Source: Planctomycetota bacterium (GTDB lineage Bacteria; Planctomycetota; SZUA-567; H5-PLA8). From it: DNA of 64,000 nt. The DNA lies in assembly GCA_027493525.1 (NCBI GenBank), contig JAOSKN010000003.1, positions 1,054,001 to 1,118,000 on the forward strand, written 5' to 3'. Shown here piece after piece: positions 26,226-35,893 of the stretch. Numbering within the stretch: position 1 is the stretch's first letter; every line of letters starts with the position of its first letter. Under the pieces are notes generated by a model. It was not told where the DNA came from and did no database searches. It saw only the letters and a list, made by a program, of their open reading frames with translations. Made by a program: the position numbers and the translations under genes.

Positions 26226-29200
26226 CTACTCCTTCACGTTCCGCAGGATGATGTTGTCGAACGCGCAGGTGGCCTCGCGGATGCGGAAGCCGATCCCGCC
26301 GCGCAGGGCCGAGGCGCCGGCCGCGCTCAGGCTCGGCCCGGGCTGCCCGTTGACCGTGAGCGTGACCTTGTCGTTCTCGTCCAGGGCCAGTTCCACGCGG
26401 GTCGCGCCCGGCTTCCACGCGCCTTTCTCGCTCTTCATCTCGTTGACGTTCGCCTGCAGCGCGACGCCCTCGGCATTGAAGATCACCGAGATATTCCGCT
26501 GTTCGGTCCCGTACTCCAGCGCCAAGAACCAGCCCTCGCTGGTCACCGCCGGGCGCGTGAACTCGAACCCGATCCGCGCGCCTTTGGCTTCCAGCGGCCC
26601 GCCGATGGCGTCGGTCTTGAGAAAGCTGTCGCCGCCCTCGGGGCTCTCCAGCACGTACTGGTCGTTCTTGGTGGACCACGCGCCGAAGGGCGAATCCCAG
26701 TCCATCACCTGCTGCCACTTGGCGAAGTCGTAGACGTGCAGGTTCGAGACCCCGCTGAGACGCGCGGCCATGCGCGCGGCCTCCTCGGCCTGCTCGGGTT
26801 CCTTCATCGCGCGCTCCGCCTCCTTGCGCGCGAACTCCTCCTGGCCCAGCACGACGAAAAGGTTGGCCTTGCCCAGGTGATCCTTCAGCAACCCCATCCC
26901 GGTGTCGATCAGGTCGTAGATCTCGTTGGGCTCGAGCTTGGTGAAGGAATGCGGGAAGCCGGTGCCGCCCAGTTCAACCTCCAGCGCCAAGCCGTCCACT
27001 TTCTTCAGCCGCGCGGCGACCTTCTTGCCCTTGAGGTCCGTGACCATCACCTCCGGCGGCTTCCCGGCCCCCGCCAGTTCGCCCCGGAGTTTTTCAAGGC
27101 GCTTGAGGAACTGCGCGGCGAGCACGACCTGGAACTGGCGCGCGGCGATCTGGTCGGCCCATTTCGTTCCGCCAAGGTCGGTGAGGCCCTTGTCGAGCGC
27201 CTTGAGCGCCTCGTCGAGCCGGCCCTTTTCGAGCGCCTGGTCGGCGCCGAGCTTGACCGCGCCGAAGCGCGGCTCGCTCTCCGTGTCGATCCGGTTCATC
27301 AGCGCCTGGGCTTCGCGCGCGCCGCGCCCGCCGGGGTCGGCAGCGAGGAGCTTGGTGCACTTGTACGCCGCCGCGCGGTAGTTGCGTTTGTCGGCGGCCT
27401 CCTGAGCCTCCTTGAGCGTCTGCGAGATCGTCTCCTCGATGGTCGTCTCGGTGTCGCGCAGTTCCTTCCGCGCGCGCTCGGCGGCGGGGCCGGTCATGCG
27501 GTTGGAAAGGTAGCGCGTGAGCGCTTGGCGCGCGCCGGTGAAGTTCCCGGTCACCAGCGCCCGGTCGCGGGCGTCCATGGCCTTCTGCAGTTCGGCCAGC
27601 GCCTCCGGGTCGATCGGCGCGGGGCCCTCCGGCGGATCGGCGGCCTCGGTCTTGGCGGCGACGGTCTTTCCCGCCGGCTCCGACTTGGCGGCCAGGGTCT
27701 TTGAAGGCGGCGCATCGGTCTTGGCCGCGGGATCCGCGGAGGCGCCATTGTCCGTGGGCGGCACGTACGGCCGCTTGCCCTTGTTGCCGCCCTCGCCTCC
27801 CGACGGGATCATCCGGAAGGTGACCCAGGCGACCAGCAGGAATAGGCCGAAGAGCGCGACGGTGCGGAGCTGTTCGCGCCGGCCGCGGGTGCGGCGGCTG
27901 CGGACGGGTTCGCGCGGCTCGCGCGATGTCGCCGTCTCGGTCAGTTCCTCCGGGCCGTCGTAGTCCTCGGAGACGGCGATGGCCGGGCCGCCGGACTTGG
28001 CGGGCAGGATGCGCGCGGCGGGGCGCTTGAGCATCGCGCGGCGGCGGACCACGCCGGCGCCCTTCTTCTTCCCTTCGCCTTCCGCCTCGCCCTTCAGGAT
28101 CGACGTCTTGATCGCCTTCAGCCGCTCCACGACGTCCTTCGGCCCCGCCGGACGCTCGTCCATGTCGATGGCCATCATCTCCATGACCAGGTCGGCCAGG
28201 TCGTCGGGGATGGTCACGTCGAATTCGCGCGGGTCGGGGCGCTCGTTGATCACGTGCTTGGTCAGGATCACCAGGCTGTTGGGGCCTTCGAAGGGCACGC
28301 GCCCGGTGAGCATATGGAAGATGGTGCAGCCCAGCGCGTAGAGGTCCGTGCGCGGGTCGATCTTGCCCTGCTTGCTCTGCTCGGGGGCCATGTAATGCGG
28401 CGTGCCCATCACGCCCTTCTGCTTCTTCGCGCCGTGCTTCTCGCGCCCGGTGATGGTGGCCAAGCCGAGGTCGGTGAGCTTCACGTTGCCGCGCTTGTCC
28501 ACCATGATGTTGTGCGGCTTCACGTCCTGGTGAACGACGCGATGGTTGGCCGCGTGCGCCAGCGCCTCGCCGACGGTGATCGCGATATCGACGGCCGCCT
28601 CGGCCTCCAGCTTGCCGTCGCGCTTGAGCCTGGCCATCACCGACTCGCCGTCGATGTACTCCATAGAGAAGTACAGCACGCCGCCGGCCTCGCCGAAGTC
28701 GTGCACCTGCACCAGCGCCGGATGGGTGAGTTGCCCCGCGACGCGCGCCTCTTTCAGGAAGCCCCGGGCGAACTCGCGGTTCTGCGAGAGCTCCTGCTTC
28801 AGCACCTTCAGCGCGATCGTGCGGTCCATGCTCAACTGCGTGGCCTTGTAGACCGTGCCCATGCCGCCGGCGCCGAGCTTCGCGACGATCTGGTAGTTGC
28901 CGAGCTTCTTGCCCAGCAGCGGGTCCGGCTCGCGCCGCGAACCGGCCTTCGCGCGCGCTTCCTCGTCGCGCTCGCGCCGCCGCGGGCTTGCGAGGCTTGG
29001 CCTGGGAGGACGGCTCGTCGAAGTCCAGCGGCTCCGGGACCGCCGCCGCGCCTTCTTTCAACTCGAATACGAAGCGCGTCGCGCCGATCTGGATCGTGTC
29101 GCCGTGCGCCAGCTTGACCTTCTCGATCTTGTGCCCGTTGACCTTGGTGCCGTTGGAACTCTGCAAATCCTCGACGAAGAACGACCCGTTCTGGCCGAAG

Positions 29201-29334
29201 ACGCGCAGGTGGTTGCGCGAGGACTTCGGCTCGTTGATGCGGATGGTGTTGCCCTTCTGACGCCCGACGGTCAACTCGCCCGTCAGGGCGTACTCTTTCA
29301 TCTCGCTGCCGCGGTACAGGATCAGTTTCGCCAT
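26226..29334 (-). CDS. FHA-domain Ser/Thr protein kinase with C-terminal carbohydrate/LamG-like domain, frame broken
   Basis: The FHA domain comes first (MAKLILYRGSEMKEYALTGE, SSRNHLRVFG, LQSSNGTKVNG). The kinase follows with GAGGMGTVYKA, IALKVLKQE, VVHQDVKPHNIMVD (Q replaces R in HRD), LTDLGLATITG and MAPEQSK. A membrane segment (LRTVALFGLFLLVAWVTF), helical repeats and a C-terminal beta-sandwich (about 170 residues, DSPFGAWSTKNDQYVLESPE ... GRGIGFRI-type end) complete it. The frame changes at about 28975-28990, between SQAKPRKP and RRRERDEEARAK; one missing base in GC-rich sequence explains it. The HQD in place of HRD is unusual but the catalytic Asp remains. It follows the HD-GYP gene by about 32 bases, so the two are likely cotranscribed. 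Confidence 0.85.
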
Positions 29335-29366
29335 CGTGTTTCAGGCACCCGAAATGCGCGTCCCCG

Positions 29367-30789
29367 TCAACCCTGGCTGCCGTACCAGAGGAAGTACGCC
29401 CCGACCTTGAACCCCTTCTCGCCCCCGGCAGGTGCCGCGCCACGCGCGCCAGCGCGTCGAGCGTCTCCGTGGGCAACTCGATCTTCAGCTTCAGCAGCCC
29501 CTGGTCGGGGAGCTTGTTCGGGCTGCGAAAGAGGATCCCGCCCTCGGACAGCTCCAGCGCCTCCGTCTCGAAGGTCACCGACTTGGGATTCTCGTTCCCG
29601 GCCTCCCCCAGCACCGTCACCGCCAGCGGCACCTCGTAGTCGTAGCGCGGGTAACGCCGCTTCTCGATCTGATACAAGCGCTCGTCCAGCAGCTTCTCGA
29701 CGATCTCCTTGTCGAAGAGCTTCCCCGCCTGCGCCCGCAGGTAGGCCGCGGCCTCCTCGTCGTTCATGCGCTTGCCCTGGCAGGCCGCCGCGCGCCCGCC
29801 GGTGAGCATGTCCCAGGCGTTGGCCACGATCAGGATTCGCGCGCTGAGCGAAAGCTCGGAATTCTTCAGCCCGCGCGGAAAGCCCTTCCCGTCGCCGCGC
29901 TCGTGGTGCGAAAGCACGATCTCCGGCACCCGCGCGAGGTACTTGGGGAACTCCAGGTCGCGCAGCACCGCCTCGGTCAGGACCACGTGGAGCCGCTCGC
30001 CCTCCGTGGCGTAATGCTTCGCCGCGTGCCCCTCGCCCCCGGTCAGCTCGAAGGCCTCTGGCGAGAGCGCCAGCCGCCCGATGTCGTGGAGCAGCGCCGC
30101 CAGTTCCAGCTCCAGCAGCTCGTCTTCGTTCAGGTCCAGCGCCCGCCCCAGCGCGACGGCGACTTGGCGCGTGCGGTCGGCGTGCCCCACCGTCCCGACG
30201 TGCTTGTCGTCCACCGCCGAGGCCAGCGAGTGCGCCAGCTTCGTGGCCAGCGCCCAGCCGTCCTCGCTCCGCGCCAAGCGCGCGTACGCCAGCGCCCCGT
30301 GGTCGGCCAACTGCTGCAAAAAGTACGCGTCGTTCTCCTCGAACGAACCCCCGGTCTTGTTCCAGACCTGCAAGACGCCCACCGGACCGTCCGAGGTCAT
30401 CATCGAGACCGAGGCCAAGTTCCGCACCGCGGCATTCGGCAGTCCGTCGATCGCTTTCACGTAAAGCTCGTCCGACTCGGGGTCGTTGCAGAGGTAATAG
30501 CCTTCCTCCCCCGCCACCGACCCCGCCACGCCGCGGCCGACCGGGACCGAGACCTTTTCGCGCCCCCCTTCCGCCACCCGACCAAGTTGGCGACTTTCCC
30601 CTCCTCTACGAAGCGGAAGAAGAGCGCCTGCTCGCAGTTCAGGAGCTTCTTGGCGCGCCGTTCCAGCGCCCCGGTCAGCTCTTCGAGTGAATGGGCGGCG
30701 TGCAGGCGCTTGATGGAGCGCCCCAGCCGCTCGAGGGATGCGGTCTCGGCGAGCGAAGCCGGCGCGTCATCCAGATCGTCGTCAGCCAT
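29367..30789 (-). CDS. GAF-HD-GYP-PilZ protein, cyclic-di-GMP phosphodiesterase, two frame breaks
   Basis: Three domains are visible. A GAF-like N-terminal sensor (LEELTGALERRAKKLLN ... SVSMMTSDGPVGVLQVWNK) comes first. An HD-GYP phosphodiesterase follows, with LHDIGRL and HHERGDGKGFPRG. The C-terminal PilZ c-di-GMP receptor has RRYPRYDYEVPL and LELSEGGILF. It should sense and hydrolyse c-di-GMP. The frame breaks at the C6 run 30563-30568 (a seventh base restores ...WRKGGREKVSVPVG) and again at the C5 run 29422-29426. A sixth base there gives ...RHLPGGEKGFKVGAYFLWYGSQG and the stop at 29367. Start: ATG at 30789 (MADDDLDDAPAS), with GCAGGG seven bases upstream; 30807 is an alternative. Confidence 0.88.
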
Positions 30790-31068
30790 AGCGGAACCCT
30801 GCGCCATTGGTCTAATTTCAGATTCCGGCTAACGTTATGGAATAGACGCACGAAATCAAGCGCCGCGCGTCCTTCCGAGTCAAACTTCTGCCGCCCCATG
30901 GACCCTTACGGTGGACGGAGCAAACCCTCGATCTACGGCGCAACGTGCATGGGAATTCCAAGCGCTCTGGGCTAAAGTACCTGTGCGTGAGGCCGTCTAG
31001 CTAACGAGACTCCGAGCTCGCCCCGCGTTCAGCGGGCTTCCTGGACTGGCCGTGGAAGTCTAACTCCT

Positions 31069-32223
31069 ATGCCGTCAATTGGTTTCAGGTTGGTCTGGAG
31101 CGTCCTGCTCCTCGCCTTGGCCGCGCACGCCGGCGAGGCCGAACCCGATCCGGCGCCCGTGCCCATGCTCGAGATCGGCCGCCGCGACGAGGCCCCGCCC
31201 GCGCCCTGCGAGACCTGCCGGAGCAGCGGGCGCATGCCGCTCAAGACCTTCAAACCCTACGTGCTGATGGAAGGCGACGACGATCCACCCGGGCCCGAGC
31301 AGATGCTCGGCTGGAGCCCCTGCCCCGACTGCGCCCTCGGGCCGAAGCAGCAGGCCGCTTTCGAGGCCGAGATGAAGCGGCAGCTCGAACGGCGCAAGGA
31401 TTACGACGCCTTCGAACGGCGCATGAAGCTCGCCTTCGTGGACTTCGAGACTCGCCACGCCAGCGGGCACTTTCAGGCCTCGGCTGCCGAAGCCCGCGAG
31501 GTCGCGTTCCTCCTGGACCGGCTCGACGCCGAACTGCGCGCGCACCTCGGCGCGGAGTTCTTCGGCGAACTTGGGCCTCGCGATCTGCGCCTGCTCGTCG
31601 TCGAGAACGAGAAGGCCTACCTGCAGGGCCTCGGCTACGTCCGCGACGCGCTGAACCATCAGAGCGACGACCCGAACTGGTACGACCTCGCCAAGTCCGC
31701 CGGCGCCTTCGGCACGCGGAACATGACCCTGATGCGCCGCGACCTGCTCGTCCCGCCCGCCGGCGCGGGGCTTCCGCACATGGCCGTCTTCGCCTGGGCG
31801 CGCATGCTGATCCGGCATCTGGGCGACGGGAAGACCCCGCGCTGGTTCGAAGAAGGCTTCGCCTCGCTGGGCGAGAACCTCGTGCTGGGCTCCCAGCAGT
31901 GCTATTCAATCGCCTACGAATTCAACAAGGTCGACTTCGAGCCCGATTGGAACAAGGCCGCCGCCGAGGCCGTGCGCCAGAACAAGGCCAAGCCCTGGAA
32001 GGTGCTCTTCGAGGCCGACATGATCTCGATGCCGCCGCTGGACTACCAGTGTCTCTTCTCGATCGTGCGCTACCTTTATAAACGCGACGGCGCGGCCTTC
32101 GCGAAGCTCGTCACGCAGTTCCGTATCGGCAAGACCGCGCCGCAGGCCCTCGAGCAGGCCTTCGGCGTCCCGCCGGAGAAGCTGGAGCTTGACTGGAAGG
32201 TGTGGGTCAAGAGCGGGCGGTGA
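31069..32223 (+). CDS. Secreted protein, probable degenerate gluzincin-like domain
   Basis: 384 residues with a signal peptide (VWSVLLLALAAHAGEA). A small Cys4 site (CETC ... CPDC) comes next. A helical/alpha-beta region follows with LRLLVVENEKAYLQGLGYV and WFEEGFASLGENLV. In planctomycete peptidase-MA-like proteins the WFxEG glutamate follows an HExxH helix. Here the corresponding helix reads HMAVFAWARMLIRHLG and the motif is not intact, so catalytic activity is doubtful. The ATG at 31069 has little ribosome-site support. It ends just before a GC-rich hairpin shared with the convergent ligA. Confidence 0.75.
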   Translation: MPSIGFRLVWSVLLLALAAHAGEAEPDPAPVPMLEIGRRDEAPPAPCETCRSSGRMPLKTFKPYVLMEGDDDPPGPEQMLGWSPCPDCALGPKQQAAFEAEMKRQLERRKDYDAFERRMKLAFVDFETRHASGHFQASAAEAREVAFLLDRLDAELRAHLGAEFFGELGPRDLRLLVVENEKAYLQGLGYVRDALNHQSDDPNWYDLAKSAGAFGTRNMTLMRRDLLVPPAGAGLPHMAVFAWARMLIRHLGDGKTPRWFEEGFASLGENLVLGSQQCYSIAYEFNKVDFEPDWNKAAAEAVRQNKAKPWKVLFEADMISMPPLDYQCLFSIVRYLYKRDGAAFAKLVTQFRIGKTAPQALEQAFGVPPEKLELDWKVWVKSGR

Positions 32224-32243
32224 GTCTCGGCCACGTATGTAGA

Positions 32244-32270
32244 GTCCTGAAAAAAGATGCACCGTGGTGC
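32244..32270 (+). repeat. Dispersed hairpin element, copy 1
   Basis: GTCCTGAAAAAAGATGCACC followed by GTGGTGC contains a small GCACC/GGTGC hairpin after an A-run. A second copy lies on the opposite strand at 41010-41037 with only a few changes. Both copies are in gaps between genes. Confidence 0.7.
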
Positions 32271-32278
32271 GTAAACGG

Positions 32279-32300
32279 GGGCCGGCTGTAGCGCCGGCCC
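32279..32300. terminator. GC-rich hairpin between convergent genes
   Basis: GGGCCGGC (32279-32286) pairs with GCCGGCCC (32293-32300) around a six-base loop. No T-tract follows, so it is only a weak terminator candidate for the gene ending at 32223 and for ligA. Confidence 0.4.
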
Positions 32301-32315
32301 GTGGCACGCACCGCC

Positions 32316-34364
32316 CTACTCGGCCAGCAGCTTCTCGAACGCCTCCAGGTCGATCACCTTCACGCCGAGTTGCTCGGCCTTCTTGAGTTTGCTGCCGGCC
32401 TTCTCGCCCGCGAGCACGTAGTCGGTCTTCGCGCTGACGCTCGACGCGGTCTTCCCGCCGCGGTCCTTGATCAGCTTCGAGGCCTCCTCGCGCGAGTACT
32501 TGCCCAGATCGCCGGTGAGCACAAAAACCTTGCCCGCGAACGCGCCGCCGGAGGCCGCGGCCTGCTTGCGCACCTTCGCGGTGAGGCTCTTCGTGTTGAG
32601 TCCCGCCGCGACCAGTCCGTCCACGCGCGCGCGCTCGTCCGGGTCGGCGAAATAGTCCACCAGCGCCTGCGCCATCACCGGCCCGACGCCCTCGACGGCC
32701 TCGAGTTCCTCCACGCCCGCCTTGCGCAGCGCGTCCAGCGTCTCGAAGTGTTCGGCGAGAAGTTCGGCGTTGCGCGTGCCGACGTGCGGCATGTTCAGCC
32801 CGGCCAGCAGCCGGGCCAGGTCGTTCCGCTTGCTGGCCTCGATGTTCGCGAGCAGGTTATCGATGGACTTCTCGCCGGTCCGCTCCAGTTCGAGCAGCTT
32901 CGCGCGCTCAAGCCGGTAGATGTCGGGCAGGTCCTTCAGCAGCCCGGCGGCGATGAGCTTATCGACCATCTTCTCGCCGAGCGCTTCGATGTCCATGCAG
33001 CCGCGCCCGGCGAAGTAGACGATCCGCTCGCGGAAGCGCCCCGGGCAGCGCGCGTTGGGGCAGCGCAGCGCGACCTCGTCCTCGCGGCGCACGGTCGCCG
33101 TCCCGCAGACGGGGCATGCTTCGGGAAGCCGATATTTCGGCGGGTCGCCCCGGCGCTTTTCGACGAGCACGCGCACGACCTGCGGGATGATCTCGCCGGC
33201 CTTCTCGATCGTCACCCGGTCGCCGATGCGGATGTCCTTCCGGTCGATCTCGTCCTGGTTGTGGAGCGAGGCGTAGGTCACCGTGGTGCCCGCGACGAAG
33301 ACCGGCTCGAAGCGCGCGCGCGGCGTGAGCACGCCCGTCTTGCCGACGTGGGCCTCGATGTCGAGCACCGTCGTCTCGGCCTCCTCGGGCTTGTACTTGT
33401 AGGCGATGGCGTAGCGCGGCGACTTGGCCGTCGTGCCGAGCGTCTCGTGGAGCGCGAGCTGGTCCACCTTGATCACGATCCCGTCGGTGTCGTAATCGTA
33501 GGTACGCCGCGGCATGTCGTACTCGGCGATGAAGGCGAGGATTTCGCCGGCGTCCTTGCAGACCCTGCGGTGCGGATTGACGGGCAGGCCCCAGGCGCGG
33601 ACGGTCTCGAGGAAGAGATGGTAGCGTTCGAAGGCAACCCCTTCGAAGCTCCCCGGCGTGTGGACGAAGACGCCGAGCCGGCGTTCGGCGACGGCCTTGG
33701 GGTTCTTCTGCTTCAGCGTCCCAGCGGCGGCGTTGCGCGGGTTGACGAAGGTCTCCAGGCCTTGCTCCTCGCGCTGCGCGTTGATCCGCGCGAACTCGCT
33801 CCGCGGGAGGTACACCTCGCCGCGCAGCTCGACGAAGGCCGGCGGTTCCCCTTTCGCGCGCAGGCGCAACGGGATCTCGCGGATCGTGCGCAGGTTGGCG
33901 GTGATGTCCTCGCCGCGCACGCCGTCGCCGCGGGTGAGCCCCTTCACGAACAGGCCGCGCTCGTACCAGAGGCTCACCGCCGTCCCGTCGATCTTCAGCT
34001 CGACGGCGAACTCGGGGGCCTCGGCGACGCCGGCCTTGGCCAGGCGCTTGCGCACGGTCTCTTGCTCGAAGTGCCGGACCTCCTCCTCGGAGTAGGTGTT
34101 GTCGAGGCTCAGCATGGGCCGGCGATGCGCGACGGTGGGGAATTTCGAGCCTTCGGGGAGTTCGTTCCCGACGCGCCGCGTGGGGCTGTCGGGCGTGGCG
34201 AGTTCGGGGTGCGCGGCCTCGAGTTCGCGCAGTTCGCGGTAGAGTTCGTCGTACGCGCGGTCGGAGATGGTGGGTTTTTGCTGGACGTAGTAGGCTTGGT
34301 CGTGCCGCGCGATCTCGTCGCGCAGTTCGGCGGCGCGTGCGGCGGGGTCCTGCTTGGCGGGCAT
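32316..34364 (-). CDS. ligA: NAD-dependent DNA ligase LigA
   Basis: 682 residues with all LigA domains. The Ia domain and adenylation domain carry the catalytic lysine in FAVELKIDGTAVS, and motifs GVRGEDITANL, GEVYLP and DYDTDGIVIKVDQ follow. Next come the OB fold (AYKYKPEEAETTV), the Cys4 zinc finger (CPVCG ... CPNARC), helix-hairpin-helix repeats and a C-terminal BRCT domain (FAGKVFVLTGDLGKYSREEA). It seals Okazaki fragments and repair nicks. The ATG at 34364 (MPAKQDPAARAAELRDEI) is the family start; the longer ORF is rejected. It is convergent with the preceding gene. Confidence 0.98.
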   Translation of the reverse strand: MPAKQDPAARAAELRDEIARHDQAYYVQQKPTISDRAYDELYRELRELEAAHPELATPDSPTRRVGNELPEGSKFPTVAHRRPMLSLDNTYSEEEVRHFEQETVRKRLAKAGVAEAPEFAVELKIDGTAVSLWYERGLFVKGLTRGDGVRGEDITANLRTIREIPLRLRAKGEPPAFVELRGEVYLPRSEFARINAQREEQGLETFVNPRNAAAGTLKQKNPKAVAERRLGVFVHTPGSFEGVAFERYHLFLETVRAWGLPVNPHRRVCKDAGEILAFIAEYDMPRRTYDYDTDGIVIKVDQLALHETLGTTAKSPRYAIAYKYKPEEAETTVLDIEAHVGKTGVLTPRARFEPVFVAGTTVTYASLHNQDEIDRKDIRIGDRVTIEKAGEIIPQVVRVLVEKRRGDPPKYRLPEACPVCGTATVRREDEVALRCPNARCPGRFRERIVYFAGRGCMDIEALGEKMVDKLIAAGLLKDLPDIYRLERAKLLELERTGEKSIDNLLANIEASKRNDLARLLAGLNMPHVGTRNAELLAEHFETLDALRKAGVEELEAVEGVGPVMAQALVDYFADPDERARVDGLVAAGLNTKSLTAKVRKQAAASGGAFAGKVFVLTGDLGKYSREEASKLIKDRGGKTASSVSAKTDYVLAGEKAGSKLKKAEQLGVKVIDLEAFEKLLAE

Positions 34365-34479
34365 GCGCAAGGTCCTCGGGATTGAATGGGAATCGAAAGC
34401 GTATATACCATGCCCCAATGGCGCTAATCCATTTGCAAGTTATGCGGAGTCATAAAACCAGACCTAGGGAAACTCTCTG

Positions 34480-34944
34480 ATGCTCGAAAATCGAGGCGTC
34501 AAGAGCACGACGAAGGAAGAGGTTCTTGTGCTCCTCCTGGCCTTCGCTTGGCAATTCTTTGCCTGCTGGCCTGCTTATTCAGAAGGACTGGAGTTTGGGG
34601 AGCGTGACTTAGACGAGCAGTGCATGATCGGTGGGGGACTTTGCATCGCTGTCTTCATGATTACCTTGTGCCGTTGGATTTATGGGAAGCAGCTACTTGC
34701 CTCGCATTCAAGAGTCGGGGAACACCTGTATTCTCTCTTCATGATTTCAAACATCCTATTCTCAATGGCATTTACAGCAATTTCGGGTTTGGTGATTTGG
34801 TCTTCGTTCAGGCCCGAACTGGATTCCAGGAACTTGGTCCATTCATTCCTATCCCTTTATCCTGGGATCTATGTTGTGATGCTTGGAATGGTCGCCCTCC
34901 TTTCCACAGGTGAAACGATACGCGCAAGACTTAGATCCAAATGA
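34480..34944 (+). CDS. Small polytopic membrane protein, unknown function
   Basis: 154 residues with about four hydrophobic helices (EVLVLLLAFAWQFFACWPAY; GGGLCIAVFMITLCRWIY; LYSLFMISNILFSMAFTAIS; GIYVVMLGMVALL). The base composition is clearly lower in GC than that of ligA or the following genes. No family is recognised. It stands alone, divergent from ligA, with no clear ribosome site other than weak GGGAAA upstream of the ATG. The helical pattern and lack of in-frame stops make it a likely gene rather than chance. Confidence 0.7.
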   Translation: MLENRGVKSTTKEEVLVLLLAFAWQFFACWPAYSEGLEFGERDLDEQCMIGGGLCIAVFMITLCRWIYGKQLLASHSRVGEHLYSLFMISNILFSMAFTAISGLVIWSSFRPELDSRNLVHSFLSLYPGIYVVMLGMVALLSTGETIRARLRSK

Positions 34945-35002
34945 TTGCACCTAGAACTTTGTCAGCAATACTCGCGGGCGGGACGCCCGCGGCGCGAACG
35001 GC

Positions 35003-35770
35003 CTACGGCAGCACCGACATCAACAGGTCGCTCTCCCCCATCAGCCCGCGCGCGTTGTCGGCGAGCACCATCGCCGCCTCGTCCTCGTCCATTACGCCGC
35101 ATGCGCGCAGCCACGCGCGCCCGGCGTCGCCCGCGCCCGAGAGCAGCCCGTCCCAATCCAGCCCGCTGGCATAAAGCAGCGTCGCCGCGCCGACTTCGCC
35201 GATCAGGAAATGGAGCGCTTCGCGGCGCAGGTCCTCCGTCCAGCCCTTCGACGCGTCGAAGAGCCCCAGCGTGGTGAGATAGACGTTCTCGTTCTCCGCC
35301 AGCCGCACATGGGCCTGCCAACCTTCCAACGGGCCGAAGGCGAAGGGGTCCAGCCAGAAGCGCGTGTCGAGGTAGCGGCGCACGACCTGTTTGGCCCCGG
35401 CGACGAATTGCGTGCCCGGCGGGAGCTTCAGGCGCAGCATGCGGCGGGTCCCGCGCAGCGCGTGGCAGACCGGCCACCACTCCTCGGGGCGCTTCAGGTA
35501 ACCCTGAAGGTCGTGCAGGTCGAGGTCCAGGTCCACCAGGAACGTCGAGCGCGACGGGAAGCTGGCGTGGGCCTCTCCGGCGACCCGGTCGAGCCGTTCG
35601 GCGTGCCGCCAGCGCAGCCGCGGATGCCAGCGGAAGGCCTCGTCGCGGCGCGCCTTGGCGTCGCGGCCGTGCAGGATCGCGCCTTCGCAGCCCGCCGGCA
35701 ACGCCGGGGATTCGCTGAAGAGGTATTCCGGGGCCTGGACGGCGGCATCGACGAAGGGCGAAGCAGGCAT
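35003..35770 (-). CDS. Hypothetical protein next to the DUF1444-like gene
   Basis: 255 residues, rich in charged and aromatic residues, no signal peptide, no membrane segment. MPASPFVDAAVQAPEYLFSE starts at 35770, and a longer in-frame start at 35887 would overlap the neighbour's end region without support. Segments such as TFLVDLDLDLHDLQGYLKRP and DTRFWLDPFAFGPLEGWQAH look like a compact soluble domain. No family is recognised. It lies about 120 bases downstream of the gene ending at 35894, in the same direction, and may be cotranscribed with it. Confidence 0.7.
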   Translation of the reverse strand: MPASPFVDAAVQAPEYLFSESPALPAGCEGAILHGRDAKARRDEAFRWHPRLRWRHAERLDRVAGEAHASFPSRSTFLVDLDLDLHDLQGYLKRPEEWWPVCHALRGTRRMLRLKLPPGTQFVAGAKQVVRRYLDTRFWLDPFAFGPLEGWQAHVRLAENENVYLTTLGLFDASKGWTEDLRREALHFLIGEVGAATLLYASGLDWDGLLSGAGDAGRAWLRACGVMDEDEAAMVLADNARGLMGESDLLMSVLP

Positions 35771-35893
35771 GTGGCGTGGCTCTGGGCTTTTGGCAATTAG
35801 AGCTTGGGCGTGAGCTCCGGATCCAAACGCTTCATATCCATCCGCGCCGTCTAATCTATGAGTGCGGAGCCGGGAGCCAAGAGCCAATCCAGC

